Under the pieces are notes generated by a model. The model saw only the letters and a program-made list of their open reading frames with translations, was not told where the DNA came from and searched no databases. From Mycobacterium sp. (GTDB lineage: Bacteria > Actinomycetota > Actinomycetes > Mycobacteriales > Mycobacteriaceae), in contig JAOPVX010000434.1 in NCBI GenBank assembly GCA_025965975.1, positions 1 to 56,381 on the forward strand: a stretch of 56,381 nucleotides of DNA, in the 5' to 3' direction. The stretch's first letter is position 1. Each line of letters opens with the position of its first letter. The position numbers were made by a program, and so were the translations under genes. Below, in pieces: positions 8,897 through 17,407 of the stretch.

Positions 8897-8909
8897 ATAT
8901 TGTAGGTTC
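8885..8909. promoter_or_regulatory. Perfect 10-bp inverted repeat
   Basis: GAACCTACAA and TTGTAGGTTC are exact inverted arms around the five bases CGATA. There is no T-run after it, and it lies about 45 bases before a GGGGAGG ribosome site and a TTG start at 8955. It therefore looks more like an operator than a terminator. It overlaps the end of repeat copy C. Confidence 0.4.
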
Positions 8910-8954
8910 TCAAGTTTGACTGCACTTTCTCACGACAACTGGGGAGGTACGACA

Positions 8955-9308
8955 TTGACCGAAACACCTCAAGCCGCTCGACCGCCCATCACAACTTCGT
9001 CGGTTCCGAGGCTAAAGAACCTGTGCGCGATCGCCGGTGCCGGCAGCGGTTGGGGGCCACGTCCCCCCTATCTCGATGACCTCCCTGCCCGAACTCTCGG
9101 TAGCGCTGCGGCCACGAATGATTCTTATCGCCCAGTGCGCACACCCGAGATTGAGTTCCACATCGGTGGTGTGCGCCGACTGCAAGTTCCCACGTCGGCA
9201 TGCAACGCCGTCGCGCTCTACTCGATCATCCACGTGTCCCTCCGAGGTGGCCAACGTATCGCGGGGTTTCACCGCGTTCTCAAGCCGGCTGCGGTCTTAG
9301 TTCGATAA
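8955..9308 (+). pseudogene. Decayed class I SAM-dependent methyltransferase
   Basis: A good ribosome site (GGGGAGG) precedes a TTG start at 8955, but the methyltransferase signal is split between frames. One frame (about 9060-9150) gives GHVPPISMTSLPELSVALRP and RMILIAQCAHP, like the SAM-binding loop and following helix of a methyltransferase. A second frame (about 9145-9308) gives EFHIGGVRRLQVP, then VALYSIIH and a GFHRVLKPAAVLV strand. At least one frameshift and loss of the conserved GCGPG loop make it non-functional. It ends at 9308, 21 bases from the end of the convergent P450 gene. Confidence 0.5.
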
Positions 9309-9328
9309 GGGGTGGAGGATCGCGTATC

Positions 9329-10573
9329 TCAGTATGTGCCGTAATCGACTGGCATCGTTGCGATCCCGTTGACCCAGCCGGAACGAACCCGCCGTGGTTC
9401 GGCCGTCTTGCTGATATTGGGCAAGTGGTCGGCGATGGCGTTCAGGATGATGCCGATTTCCATACGTGCCAGATTTGCACCGATGCAGTAATGCGGGCCT
9501 GTGCCTCCGAAGCCTAAGTGGGGATTAGGATCACGTAGAATATTCAGTCGGAACGGGTCATCGAAGACATCCTCGTCAAAATTCGCTGAGCCGTAGAACA
9601 GGCCTACCCGATCGCCCTTGGTGATTCGTACGCCGCCCACTTCAGTGTCTTGGCGCGCTGTCCGCTGAAACGCGTTGATCGGGCTCGACCATCGGATGAG
9701 TTCATCCGCTGCTGTCTTTGGTCGCTCGCGTTTGAACAGTTCCCATTGGTCAGGATGCTCTAGGAGCGCGTTCATACCAATCGATGTCGCGTTCCGCGTG
9801 GTCTCATTGCCGGCCACGGCGAGCATCAGAACGAAGTATCCGAACTCAAGCTCGGTGAGCATATCGCCGTCGAGGTCAGCGTTGACCAGCTTGGTAATGA
9901 TGTCGTCCGCTGGATCCTCAATGCGTTCACTGGCTTTGGCGTACGAGTACATCATGATCTCGGCCATCGCCTGTCGTGGATCATCGGCTGACTCTGGGTC
10001 TTCTGCGCCGATCATCGCGTTGGACCAGTCGAAAAGGCGGTCATGGTCCTCGGGTGGTAGGCCGAGAAGATTGGCAATCGCCAGCAGTGGCAGACGCTTG
10101 GACACATCGTCAACCAGATCGCCAGTTCCCTTTTCGGCTGCGGCAGTGACGATGTCGGCCGCTGCCGCGGTCAGCGATTCCTCAAGGGCGTGGACGGCGC
10201 GTGGTGTGAAACCGCGTGATACCAACTTGCGTAGTCGAGTGTGCGTGGGCGGATCTGAATTGTGCATCATCACCTTGGCGGCTTCCATCTCCTCTGCGGT
10301 GATGAGGTTGTCGTATCGCATGACGCAGCCGTTCTCATGCGAGGACCACAGCTCAGGGTCGCGAGAGATTTCTCGAATGTGCTGGTGCTTGCTGATCACC
10401 CAGAAGCCGCCATCATGAAAGCCCCCGGCATTGCCTTCCTCTTGGGCGTTCCACCACACCGGCGTTGTCCGCCGAAGCTGTGCGAACTCCTGCACCGGTA
10501 AGCCGCGGACCATCAGGTCTGGGTTCGTAAAGTCGAAGCCCTCGCCGAACGGGCACCTGGTCGCAGTTGTCAT
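9329..10573 (-). CDS. Cytochrome P450, CYP125-like
   Basis: A 414-residue soluble P450 monooxygenase. It has the I-helix oxygen-activation motif AGNETTRN, a K-helix ExxR (DELIRW), and the heme loop HLGFGGTGPHYCIG with the axial cysteine at about 363. The N-terminal part (FDFTNPDL, FHDGGFWVISK) and the heme loop closely resemble CYP125, which oxidises the terminal methyl of cholesterol and cholestenone side chains. ATG at 10573 is chosen because GAGGAAGG lies just upstream; a longer frame to 10705 lacks this. Divergent from a TetR gene, with a TetR-type operator at 10694-10710 in its leader. Assignment to the family is firm; the substrate is inference. Confidence 0.9.
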   Translation of the reverse strand: MTTATRCPFGEGFDFTNPDLMVRGLPVQEFAQLRRTTPVWWNAQEEGNAGGFHDGGFWVISKHQHIREISRDPELWSSHENGCVMRYDNLITAEEMEAAKVMMHNSDPPTHTRLRKLVSRGFTPRAVHALEESLTAAAADIVTAAAEKGTGDLVDDVSKRLPLLAIANLLGLPPEDHDRLFDWSNAMIGAEDPESADDPRQAMAEIMMYSYAKASERIEDPADDIITKLVNADLDGDMLTELEFGYFVLMLAVAGNETTRNATSIGMNALLEHPDQWELFKRERPKTAADELIRWSSPINAFQRTARQDTEVGGVRITKGDRVGLFYGSANFDEDVFDDPFRLNILRDPNPHLGFGGTGPHYCIGANLARMEIGIILNAIADHLPNISKTAEPRRVRSGWVNGIATMPVDYGTY

Positions 10574-10693
10574 CAGGACCTTCCTCTTCATTGTTCGCGT
10601 TGGGATACCCACACACTCCTCGGTGCCTCTCCCGCCGCGATAGCGCCTGGTGTGGTGATCCATGCGCTGCGGGTGACACGCTAGCAACGGTAC

Positions 10694-10710
10694 CGTTAAT
10701 TCCAATAACG
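10694..10710. promoter_or_regulatory. TetR operator, site 1 (P450 promoter)
   Basis: CGTTAAT-TCC-AATAACG is a 7-3-7 inverted repeat with one mismatch. It lies upstream of the leftward P450 gene and also serves the divergent side toward the TetR gene. It shares its arms with sites at 10872, 11625 and 15099. A separate 12-base palindrome, AACGGTACCGTT (10686-10697), overlaps its left edge. Confidence 0.6.
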
Positions 10711-10851
10711 AATCGTAGCGGTTCGACGCTCATGTGCGCCAGCTTTCGTTGGATACCCGGTGCGGAGTGGTGACAGATACCAAGGAAGCTGGCCCACGGG
10801 CATTGCGGTGGTCGCCACCTGCAGGCATGGCTTTAGCTGGGCGCGAAGAGG

Positions 10852-11487
10852 ATGTGCCGCTGCTATCGTATCGTTATTAATAAGAACGAAGCTCGGGGCG
10901 GCCGGCCCCGAGACCCCGATAAAGACGATGCGGTGCACGCTGCGGTGCGTAAGTTGCTGGCCGAGGGCGGGTATCAGGCCGCAACGATCCCGGCCGTAGC
11001 CCGCGAGGCCGGCGTGGGGGCCCCGACGATCTATCGCCGGTGGGCCTCGCAATCGGCCATGGTGGAGAGCGCGCTGTCGTATCGTCCGGATCCACCGAGC
11101 ATGGGACAGGCGGGGGACTTCTACACCTACCTTCGCCACTTCGCCGAGGCCGTTGTCGGATACTTCGCCGATCCGGCGACCAGGGCGGCGGTGCCCGGAT
11201 TGCTCGTCGAGTATTACCGGGACCCGCAGCGCTACAAGTCCTTGGTCGCGCGTGCCGAAGACCCGATCCGCGAGCTGTTTTGTTCCGCGCATACCGCGGC
11301 AGTCGAGGACGGTGTCATCGCCGCGGCGCCTGCTGCCGATGCGCTGTTTGACAGCGTGATTGGAACGGCGCTCTACCACGGAGTGTGGCGCCGCACTGCC
11401 GACGAGCAGTTGGTCGAGGAGATCCTCGACGTCATCCACGCCGCCATCCGGCCCGTGCCTGCCGGCAGGCGCAAGCGCTCCCGTTAG
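10852..11487 (+). CDS. TetR-family transcriptional regulator
   Basis: A 211-residue TetR protein. The DNA-binding part is clear: DAVHAAVRKLLAEGGYQAAT then PAVAREAGVGAPTIYRRWAS, about residues 26-66. It is divergent from the P450 gene and precedes an SDR/ALDH operon. The first ATG in frame is 10852, with AGAGG touching it. No later ATG, GTG or TTG precedes the helix-turn-helix core, so this start is likely despite poor spacing. A 17-base operator copy lies inside codons 7-13 of its own gene, which points to autorepression. Four matching operators define a local regulon that includes the P450. Confidence 0.87.
   Translation: MCRCYRIVINKNEARGGRPRDPDKDDAVHAAVRKLLAEGGYQAATIPAVAREAGVGAPTIYRRWASQSAMVESALSYRPDPPSMGQAGDFYTYLRHFAEAVVGYFADPATRAAVPGLLVEYYRDPQRYKSLVARAEDPIRELFCSAHTAAVEDGVIAAAPAADALFDSVIGTALYHGVWRRTADEQLVEEILDVIHAAIRPVPAGRRKRSR
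10872..10888. promoter_or_regulatory. TetR operator, site 2 (inside regulator 5' end)
   Basis: CGTTATT-AAT-AAGAACG has the same 7-3-7 architecture as site 1, with one arm mismatch. It lies within the first codons of the TetR gene as annotated. Confidence 0.5.
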
Positions 11488-11624
11488 CTGGTCTGCGTTG
11501 TAAACATGTTGTAGTTCAACACATCTGGACCTTCAGTAAGACTACAAGTGATGTCGGAACCGGGCCGAACAGCGCGGAAAATTACGCATTCCTGTCCGCC
11601 GGAGACCTGCTGCGCTTATGGTAA

Positions 11625-11641
11625 CGTTATTACGAATAACT
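11625..11641. promoter_or_regulatory. TetR operator, site 3 (SDR/ALDH operon)
   Basis: CGTTATT-ACG-AATAACT, the same 7-3-7 pattern, ends 16 bases before the GTG start of the SDR at 11658. A ribosome site TCAGGAGG lies between them. Confidence 0.6.
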
Positions 11642-11657
11642 GAACTCAGGAGGTTTC

Positions 11658-12563
11658 GTGGGACGTTTTGATGGTCAGGTCGTCGCGGTGACCGGTGCTG
11701 GCGGGGGTCTGGGGCGATCCCATGCCTTGCTCTTGGCGGCCGAGGGTGCCCACGTCGTGGTCAACGATTATTGCGGCGACACGGTGGGCAATGCCGGTAT
11801 GAGTCGGGCCGCCCATGGTGTGGTCGACGAAATCCGCCAGGCCGGTGGGGAAGCTGTGGTCGATACCCATGACGTCAGTACCGAGGGTGCCGCGGTGGTG
11901 GCCACGGCAGTGGAGGCGTTCGGTGGCCTGCATGCGGTGGTAAATAATGCCGGCATCGCCAACGGCGGGGACTTCGACGCGATTTCGGACGAGGACTTCG
12001 CCCGCATGATGGCGATTCATGTCGGCGGGACGATCGCGGTGTCCCGCGCGGCCTGGCCGATATTTCGCGAACAGGGTTACGGCCGGATCGTGAACACGTC
12101 ATCGGCGTCGATCTTCGGTTTGCCGGGCACGGCAGCGTATTTGACCGCCAAGGGTGCCGTCTTCGGTTTGACCCGGGCCTTGGCTGCCGAAGGCGCCGAG
12201 CTGGGGATCAAAGTGAACGCCATCATGCCGCTGGCCTATACCAGGTTGACCGCACAGTCCGACGAGGTGCGCCCCATCATGGAGGCCGGATTCCCGCCCC
12301 ATCATGTGTCACCGTTTGTGGGTGCTTTGGCATCACGGGATGTGCCTGTTAGTGGTGAAACGTTCGTGGTCGGCGGTTCCCGGGCCGCGAGGGTGGTGTT
12401 AGGTACGGTTCCCGGCCTCACAGAGATCACCTCGGTGGATAACGCATTAGAGCGGTTCCCCGATGCGATGCACACGTTCGATGTCACGGTGCACACCGAT
12501 GCCATCGCCGAAGTCCTCGACGAATGTGCCCGTACCGGACTCGATTTGTCTTCCTTCGTCTAA
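11658..12563 (+). CDS. Short-chain dehydrogenase, multifunctional-enzyme-type
   Basis: A 301-residue SDR. It has TGAGGGLG near residue 13, NNAGIA near 96, and TSSASIFG followed by YLTAK near 158-162. The longer NAD-binding loop (VVVNDYCGDTVG) and the extra C-terminal 50 residues resemble the hydroxyacyl-CoA dehydrogenase part of peroxisomal multifunctional enzyme type 2 / 17-beta-HSD4. That suggests a 3-hydroxyacyl-CoA or steroid-CoA substrate. The GTG start is set by TCAGGAGG seven bases upstream. A TetR operator lies just before it. It leads an ALDH and another SDR on the same strand. Confidence 0.88.
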   Translation: MGRFDGQVVAVTGAGGGLGRSHALLLAAEGAHVVVNDYCGDTVGNAGMSRAAHGVVDEIRQAGGEAVVDTHDVSTEGAAVVATAVEAFGGLHAVVNNAGIANGGDFDAISDEDFARMMAIHVGGTIAVSRAAWPIFREQGYGRIVNTSSASIFGLPGTAAYLTAKGAVFGLTRALAAEGAELGIKVNAIMPLAYTRLTAQSDEVRPIMEAGFPPHHVSPFVGALASRDVPVSGETFVVGGSRAARVVLGTVPGLTEITSVDNALERFPDAMHTFDVTVHTDAIAEVLDECARTGLDLSSFV

Positions 12564-12686
12564 TTGCTGCGTGTAACGCGGAATGCCCGCAACGGAACCG
12601 ATTTCACTGGTCGATCCGATTGCCGCCCACGGTGGCAGGTCGATCCGGTCCGTCCCGAAATCTGAGCCCAGGGAGGTTTCACGACG

Positions 12687-14165
12687 ATGACAAACGCAGC
12701 CCATGTGGTAGCGCAGCGCCGATTCGAAAAGCTGTTCATCGGGGGTGAATGGATAACGCGGTCCTCGTCGGCGGTCCTCACGGTGACCAGTCCGGCGACC
12801 GGCAAAGCTGTCGGTAGCGTGCCGTGCGGCGATGGAGTTGATGTCGACCGGGCGGTGATGGCCGCGCGACGGTCGTTTGAGGCCGGCGTGTGGGCGTCGA
12901 CACCGCCCGCGCAGCGCGCCGATGTCCTCACGCGAACTGCGGAGCTTCTCGACCAGCGAGCCGAGGAGATCATCGGGCTGATCTCCGACGAGATGGGCGC
13001 GCCAGCGATTTCGGTGCGGATGATGCAGTATCTGCCCGCCACGGCGACGTTGCGATCGTATGCATCAGCTGCTGTGGAGTATCCGTGGCGGGAGTATCGC
13101 GCCGGGACGTTCGGCACCGTGCAGGTGACGCGGGAGCCGGTTGGCGTGGTCGGTGCTATCACAGCCTGGAATGTGCCGCTGTTTCTGATGATGAACAAAC
13201 TCGGTGCCGCGTTGGCTGCGGGCTGTTCAGTGGTTCTCAAACCCGCCCCGCAGACGCCGTTGAGCGCGAATTGGGTCGCGGAGCTGTTCGCCGAGGCGGG
13301 GCTGCCCGCAGGTGCGTTGTCCGTGGTCCCCGGCGGGGCCGCCACCGGTGAAGCTCTCGTCAAGCATCGCGAGGTCGACAAGATCAGCTTCACCGGGTCG
13401 ACGAAGGTGGGCAAGGCGATCGGGGTGGAGTGTGCACGTCGGCTGGCGCGATGTTCGCTGGAGCTTGGCGGCAAATCCGCGGCGATTGTGTTGGCGGACG
13501 CCGATATTCCCGCTATTGCCGCGATGTTGGCGTTCTCGGGGTTGATGAACACCGGGCAGGCCTGCGTCGCTCAAACCAGGATTCTGGTGCCGCGTTCACG
13601 CCGCGACGAACTTGTTGAGGCTCTGGTGCAGGCCGCCCAAGCGATGAAGGTCGGCCTGCCCGATGATCCGGCCGCGATGCTGGGGCCGCTGATCAGCCAC
13701 GAACAGCGGGCACGGGTGGAAGGCTTCGTCGAGAAGGGCAAGGCGGCCGGCGCTACCGCCGTTCTGGACGGCGGACGCCCAGATGGCCTGGGGGAGGGTT
13801 TCTTCGTGCTGCCCACGATCTTCACCAATGTCACCAACGACATGGAGATCGCGCGCGAGGAGATCTTCGGTCCGGTCCTGTCGATCATCGATTACGACAC
13901 CGAGGAAGAAGCGGTCGCGCTCGCCAACGACTCCGACTACGGCCTGGCCGGCTCGGTCTGGACCCAAGATGTTGAGCGAGGGTTGGAGATCGCCGCGAAG
14001 ATCAGGACCGGAACCTTCGGAGTCAACCTCTACGCCAACGACCCGTGCGCACCGTTCGGCGGTTACAAACAGTCAGGAATCGGCCGCGAAAACGGTCCCG
14101 AAGGGCTGGAGTCCTACCTGGAGCACAAGTCGGTCATGCTGCCGCTCGGCTATAGCGCGCCATGA
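12687..14165 (+). CDS. Aldehyde dehydrogenase (NAD(P)+-dependent)
   Basis: A 492-residue enzyme that oxidises an aldehyde to the acid. The general-base glutamate is Glu259 in LELGGKSA and the catalytic nucleophile is Cys293 in NTGQACVAQTR. The cofactor segment FTGSTKVGK (about 234) and a C-terminal FGGYKQSGIGRENG are typical. Start ATG 12687 follows AGGGAGG. It sits between two SDRs under one TetR operator and could take a P450-derived alcohol, after SDR oxidation, to a carboxylate ready for CoA ligation. Confidence 0.92.
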   Translation: MTNAAHVVAQRRFEKLFIGGEWITRSSSAVLTVTSPATGKAVGSVPCGDGVDVDRAVMAARRSFEAGVWASTPPAQRADVLTRTAELLDQRAEEIIGLISDEMGAPAISVRMMQYLPATATLRSYASAAVEYPWREYRAGTFGTVQVTREPVGVVGAITAWNVPLFLMMNKLGAALAAGCSVVLKPAPQTPLSANWVAELFAEAGLPAGALSVVPGGAATGEALVKHREVDKISFTGSTKVGKAIGVECARRLARCSLELGGKSAAIVLADADIPAIAAMLAFSGLMNTGQACVAQTRILVPRSRRDELVEALVQAAQAMKVGLPDDPAAMLGPLISHEQRARVEGFVEKGKAAGATAVLDGGRPDGLGEGFFVLPTIFTNVTNDMEIAREEIFGPVLSIIDYDTEEEAVALANDSDYGLAGSVWTQDVERGLEIAAKIRTGTFGVNLYANDPCAPFGGYKQSGIGRENGPEGLESYLEHKSVMLPLGYSAP

Positions 14166-14243
14166 ACTGGCCGCCCAGCCGGGGGCCTCGCGCGCGGTGG
14201 TCCGGCTGTTCACGCCAAGGTTGTTGCTGCGACGGGAGATGAG

Positions 14244-15014
14244 ATGGATAGAGATAAGTTTGGGAAGCTGTTCGATCTGCGTGGTCGCACCGCGCTGGTC
14301 ACCGGCGGCACCCGGGGAATCGGGCTGGCGCTGGCCGAGGCGTATGTCTGCGCCGGCGCCAATGTCGTCGTCGCCAGCCGTAAGGCCGACGCGTGCAAGG
14401 AGGCCGCGCGGCACCTCACTGATATGGGCGGTAACGCGATTGGTGTGGCTACCCACATCGGTGACCTCGACTCGCTGGCTGCGCTCGTGCAGAGCACCGT
14501 TGAAGAGTTCGGTGGTGTCGACATCGTGGTCAACAACGCCGCCAACGCCCTCATGCAGCCCCTGGGCGCGATGACGCCTGAAGCGTGGGAGAAATCCTTC
14601 GCAGTTAACCTTCGCGGACCAGTGTTCCTGGTGCAGGCCGCATTACCGTATTTAGAGAAGAGCGGCAAAGGTGCTGTGCTCAACGTGGTCTCGGCCGGGG
14701 CGTTCATCTTTTCGCCGATGGTGTCGATGTACTCCGCGGGTAAAGCCGCGCTCGTCTCGTTCACCCGCTCGATGGCCGCCGAGTACGCCAGTCGCGGCAT
14801 CCGCGTCAACGCCTTGGCGCCCGGGTCGGTCGACACCGACATGGTCCGTAACAACCCCGCTGAATTCATCGACGTGATGGCCCAGTCCGCGCTGCAGCAA
14901 CGCATCGGCAAGCCCGACGAGATGGTTGGCGCCGCACTGCTGCTCACCTCCGATGCCGGCAGCTTCATCACCGGCCAGACCATCATCGCCGACGGCGGAA
15001 TGGTGCCCCGCTAG
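14244..15014 (+). CDS. Short-chain dehydrogenase/reductase
   Basis: A 256-residue classical SDR: TGGTRGIG near residue 20, NNAAN near 96, VVSAGAF, YSAGK near 163, and the C-terminal GQTIIADGGM. The third catalytic gene of the putative operon beginning at 11658. It starts at ATG 14244 behind GGGAGATGAG. A 130-base gap with a TetR operator separates it from the next gene. Substrate not readable; it belongs to the large group annotated as 3-oxoacyl-ACP reductase or glucose dehydrogenase. Confidence 0.88.
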   Translation: MDRDKFGKLFDLRGRTALVTGGTRGIGLALAEAYVCAGANVVVASRKADACKEAARHLTDMGGNAIGVATHIGDLDSLAALVQSTVEEFGGVDIVVNNAANALMQPLGAMTPEAWEKSFAVNLRGPVFLVQAALPYLEKSGKGAVLNVVSAGAFIFSPMVSMYSAGKAALVSFTRSMAAEYASRGIRVNALAPGSVDTDMVRNNPAEFIDVMAQSALQQRIGKPDEMVGAALLLTSDAGSFITGQTIIADGGMVPR

Positions 15015-15098
15015 AACCATCGACAACCGTGTGACCCGAAACGCGGGCTGCACGGCGGGTCCAGGATGGGCCGTTGAAAGTCCACTACATCTAAGTTA

Positions 15099-15115
15099 CG
15101 TTAATCATAATGACG
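15099..15115. promoter_or_regulatory. TetR operator, site 4 (SnoaL/crotonase operon)
   Basis: CGTTAAT-CAT-AATGACG, 7-3-7 with two arm mismatches, lies 28 bases before the ATG at 15144. It is the fourth member of the operator set at 10694, 10872 and 11625. Confidence 0.55.
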
Positions 15116-15143
15116 TTACTGCACGGGAAGGCCAGGCAACGAC

Positions 15144-15563
15144 ATGTCGGACAGGGACGCACTGCGCGAGGCGAACAAGCAGGTGTTGACACGGGCGATG
15201 GCTGCAATCGGCCAGCTCGATGTCGACGCCGTGCTTGCCGAACTGCACGACGACGTGATCATGCAGCTGCCCTACGAAGAGGCGGTGCCCGACATGGACA
15301 AAGCCGGCTTCGGGGAACTGCTGAAGGTGATGTTCACGATGTACAAGCAGTTCGACATCACGGTCAAGGACATCTTCGAACTCGTCGATCCCGACCGCCT
15401 CGTTGCCCGCTATGACGGCGACTGTATTGGCCGGGACAAGGATGTGCGCTACGCCAACCGGTACATCGGCGTCTTCACGTTCCGCGACGGAAAGATGACG
15501 CTGTGGTGCGAGTACGACAATCCCTTGCTCACCCAAGCCTCGATCGCCAACTTCGCGACCTGA
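15144..15563 (+). CDS. SnoaL-like / NTF2-fold protein
   Basis: A 139-residue protein with the NTF2-like pattern: an N-terminal helix pair (ANKQVLTRAMAAIGQLDVDA), then LHDDVIMQLPYE and a series of beta strands ending in DGKMTLWCEYDNP. Members act as ketosteroid isomerases, polyketide cyclases or small hydrolases, often on ring compounds. It heads a second transcription unit under TetR operator site 4, followed by a crotonase, SDR and AhpD-like protein. In a P450/SDR setting an isomerase or hydratase role is plausible but cannot be proved here. Confidence 0.8.
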   Translation: MSDRDALREANKQVLTRAMAAIGQLDVDAVLAELHDDVIMQLPYEEAVPDMDKAGFGELLKVMFTMYKQFDITVKDIFELVDPDRLVARYDGDCIGRDKDVRYANRYIGVFTFRDGKMTLWCEYDNPLLTQASIANFAT

Positions 15564-15636
15564 ATCTGCGGCTAGCCGCCCTCGCATCCACCGCGATGAC
15601 ACCACGATTTCCCGCCAGGCACAAAGGAGACCATGC

Positions 15637-16473
15637 ATGCCTGCTGTCCTCACCGAGCATCGCCATGACGGCACCGTGCTGATCACAATCAACCGCCCCG
15701 GGCGACGTAATGCTCTGGACTCCCAAACGATTGGCGAACTACACGCAGTCCTAGACGACGTCAATGGCGAGCCTGACGTCCGTGCCGTGGTCATCACCGG
15801 AGCAGGGAGCGCGTTCTGTGCTGGCGCCGACCTCAAAGCCGTACCGGAGGATTTCACGAATACCGACGCCACACCAATGGCCGCTCTGCTGGGAACCGTG
15901 CAAAGCGAGGTAGCCCGAACCTTCGCCGCCCAGGAACTGATGGCGTCGGTGTTTGAAAAGATCCACCGACTGCGCCAACCGGTCATCGCCGCCATCAACG
16001 GGCCAGCTGTCGGCGGCGGCTTCGCATTGGCCCTTGCCTGCGACATCCGATTCGCCTGCCCGGAGGCCACCTTCGGCGCGGTGTTCATCCGCCACGGCGT
16101 CTCGGCATGCGACATGGGCACCAGCTACCACCTGCCGCGCCTGATCGGCGCCTCACGCTCTGCTGAGCTGCTATTGACTGGACGGGTTTTCGACGCCGAC
16201 GAAGCAGCCGCCATCGGCCTGATTGTCGACATCGTCGACAGCCCTGGCCTTGTACCGCGCGCCCTGCAGAAGGCCTCGGAGATCGCCGCACACGCGCCGC
16301 TGGCCGTGTGGATGACCAAAGAAACCATGTGGCAAAACGTCGACGCGCCCAGCCTTCGGCACGCGATCGATCTGGAGAACAGAACCCAAGTGATGTGCAC
16401 TGCCACCGGCGAACTGCACGATTCGTTCGCCGCGTTCCGCACCAATGGCAGTTCACGCTGGAATCCGCTATGA
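15637..16473 (+). CDS. Enoyl-CoA hydratase/isomerase family protein
   Basis: A 278-residue crotonase. The oxyanion loops FCAGADLKA (about 62) and the GGGFALA loop (about 126) are present. The second catalytic glutamate has a counterpart in RSAELLLTG, but the position of the first reads FGAVFIRHG rather than the usual FxxPE. It may therefore act as an isomerase, a hydrolase or a retro-Claisen enzyme rather than a simple hydratase. Start ATG 15637 follows AAAGGAG. It is 73 bases after the SnoaL-like gene and likely in its operon. Confidence 0.86.
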   Translation: MPAVLTEHRHDGTVLITINRPGRRNALDSQTIGELHAVLDDVNGEPDVRAVVITGAGSAFCAGADLKAVPEDFTNTDATPMAALLGTVQSEVARTFAAQELMASVFEKIHRLRQPVIAAINGPAVGGGFALALACDIRFACPEATFGAVFIRHGVSACDMGTSYHLPRLIGASRSAELLLTGRVFDADEAAAIGLIVDIVDSPGLVPRALQKASEIAAHAPLAVWMTKETMWQNVDAPSLRHAIDLENRTQVMCTATGELHDSFAAFRTNGSSRWNPL

Positions 16474-16527
16474 ACCAACACAATCTAGCCCGGCCACATC
16501 TGGACGCCGCGATGAAGGAGATGAACA

Positions 16528-17346
16528 GTGAATGAGCTTGTTCGCTATGACGGGAAGCGTGTCGTTGTCACCGGCGCCGCCTCGGGCGTCGGCGCGGAGC
16601 TCGTGCGCGTGCTGCAAGATGGCGGTGCCGCCAACATCACCACCATCGACATCAAGCCGGGCGGCCCTGTCGATCACCCCATCGCCGCTGACTTGTCAAC
16701 GCCGGCCGGGGTCGATAGCGCGGTCGCCCAGATCGACGGTCCTGTGGATGTTCTGTTCAACAACGCCGGGGTCGCTGCGACCTTCTCCACCGACGTGGTG
16801 ATGGCAGTCAACGTGCTCGCTCCGAGACGGCTGACGGCCGCGCTGCTCGAACGCATTCCCGCTGGTGGTGCTGTCGTGAACACCGCATCGACCGCCGGTG
16901 GCGGCTACACGGAACATGTGGGCCTCATTCAAGACTTGCTGGCCATCGACGACTGGGGCGACGCATTGACCTGGGTGCGTAACCATCCCGAACTGACCGC
17001 CAACCCCTATGGCTTCTCCAAGGAATGCGCCCAGGTCTACACGATGCAACTAGCTCCGGCTCTGCTGTCGCGGGGAGTCCGGATCAACAGCGTATGTCCC
17101 GGACTCATCGAAACCCCCTTGCTCAAAGACTTCTCGGACACCCTGGGCCAGGGCGTGATCGACTGGATGGTGTCCCAGAGCGGCGGCCGGCGCGCCACTG
17201 CGCGTGAAATCGCCAACGTTATCGCCTTCCTTGGCTCCGACGCCGCCACCTACGTCACCGGCTCCAATGTCATCGTTGACCTTGGCTTCACTGCGTGTCT
17301 CAATACCGGCCAGCTCGACTACACAACGTTTCAGAGCGTCCTGTAA
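16528..17346 (+). CDS. Short-chain dehydrogenase, 3-alpha-hydroxysteroid-type
   Basis: A 272-residue SDR with TGAASGVG near residue 15, a short NAD-binding middle region (DVLFNNAGV), VVNTASTAG, and YGFSK near residue 160. The reduced central part and the long loop after the serine resemble the 3-alpha-hydroxysteroid dehydrogenase / coniferyl-alcohol dehydrogenase branch of SDRs. That fits an alicyclic alcohol substrate. The GTG start at 16528 has AAGGAG upstream. It is 54 bases after the crotonase and 61 bases before the AhpD-like gene. Confidence 0.86.
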   Translation: MNELVRYDGKRVVVTGAASGVGAELVRVLQDGGAANITTIDIKPGGPVDHPIAADLSTPAGVDSAVAQIDGPVDVLFNNAGVAATFSTDVVMAVNVLAPRRLTAALLERIPAGGAVVNTASTAGGGYTEHVGLIQDLLAIDDWGDALTWVRNHPELTANPYGFSKECAQVYTMQLAPALLSRGVRINSVCPGLIETPLLKDFSDTLGQGVIDWMVSQSGGRRATAREIANVIAFLGSDAATYVTGSNVIVDLGFTACLNTGQLDYTTFQSVL

Positions 17347-17407
17347 ACACCCCGCTAGCAGAACGTGGCCCGCGCCTGAGGCCCCCGACCCAACACGAGG
17401 ATGGCGA

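Noticed and set aside
10686-10697. AACGGTACCGTT as the TetR operator
   Set aside because: It is a perfect palindrome but occurs only once. The overlapping 7-3-7 repeat recurs at four promoters and is the better candidate.
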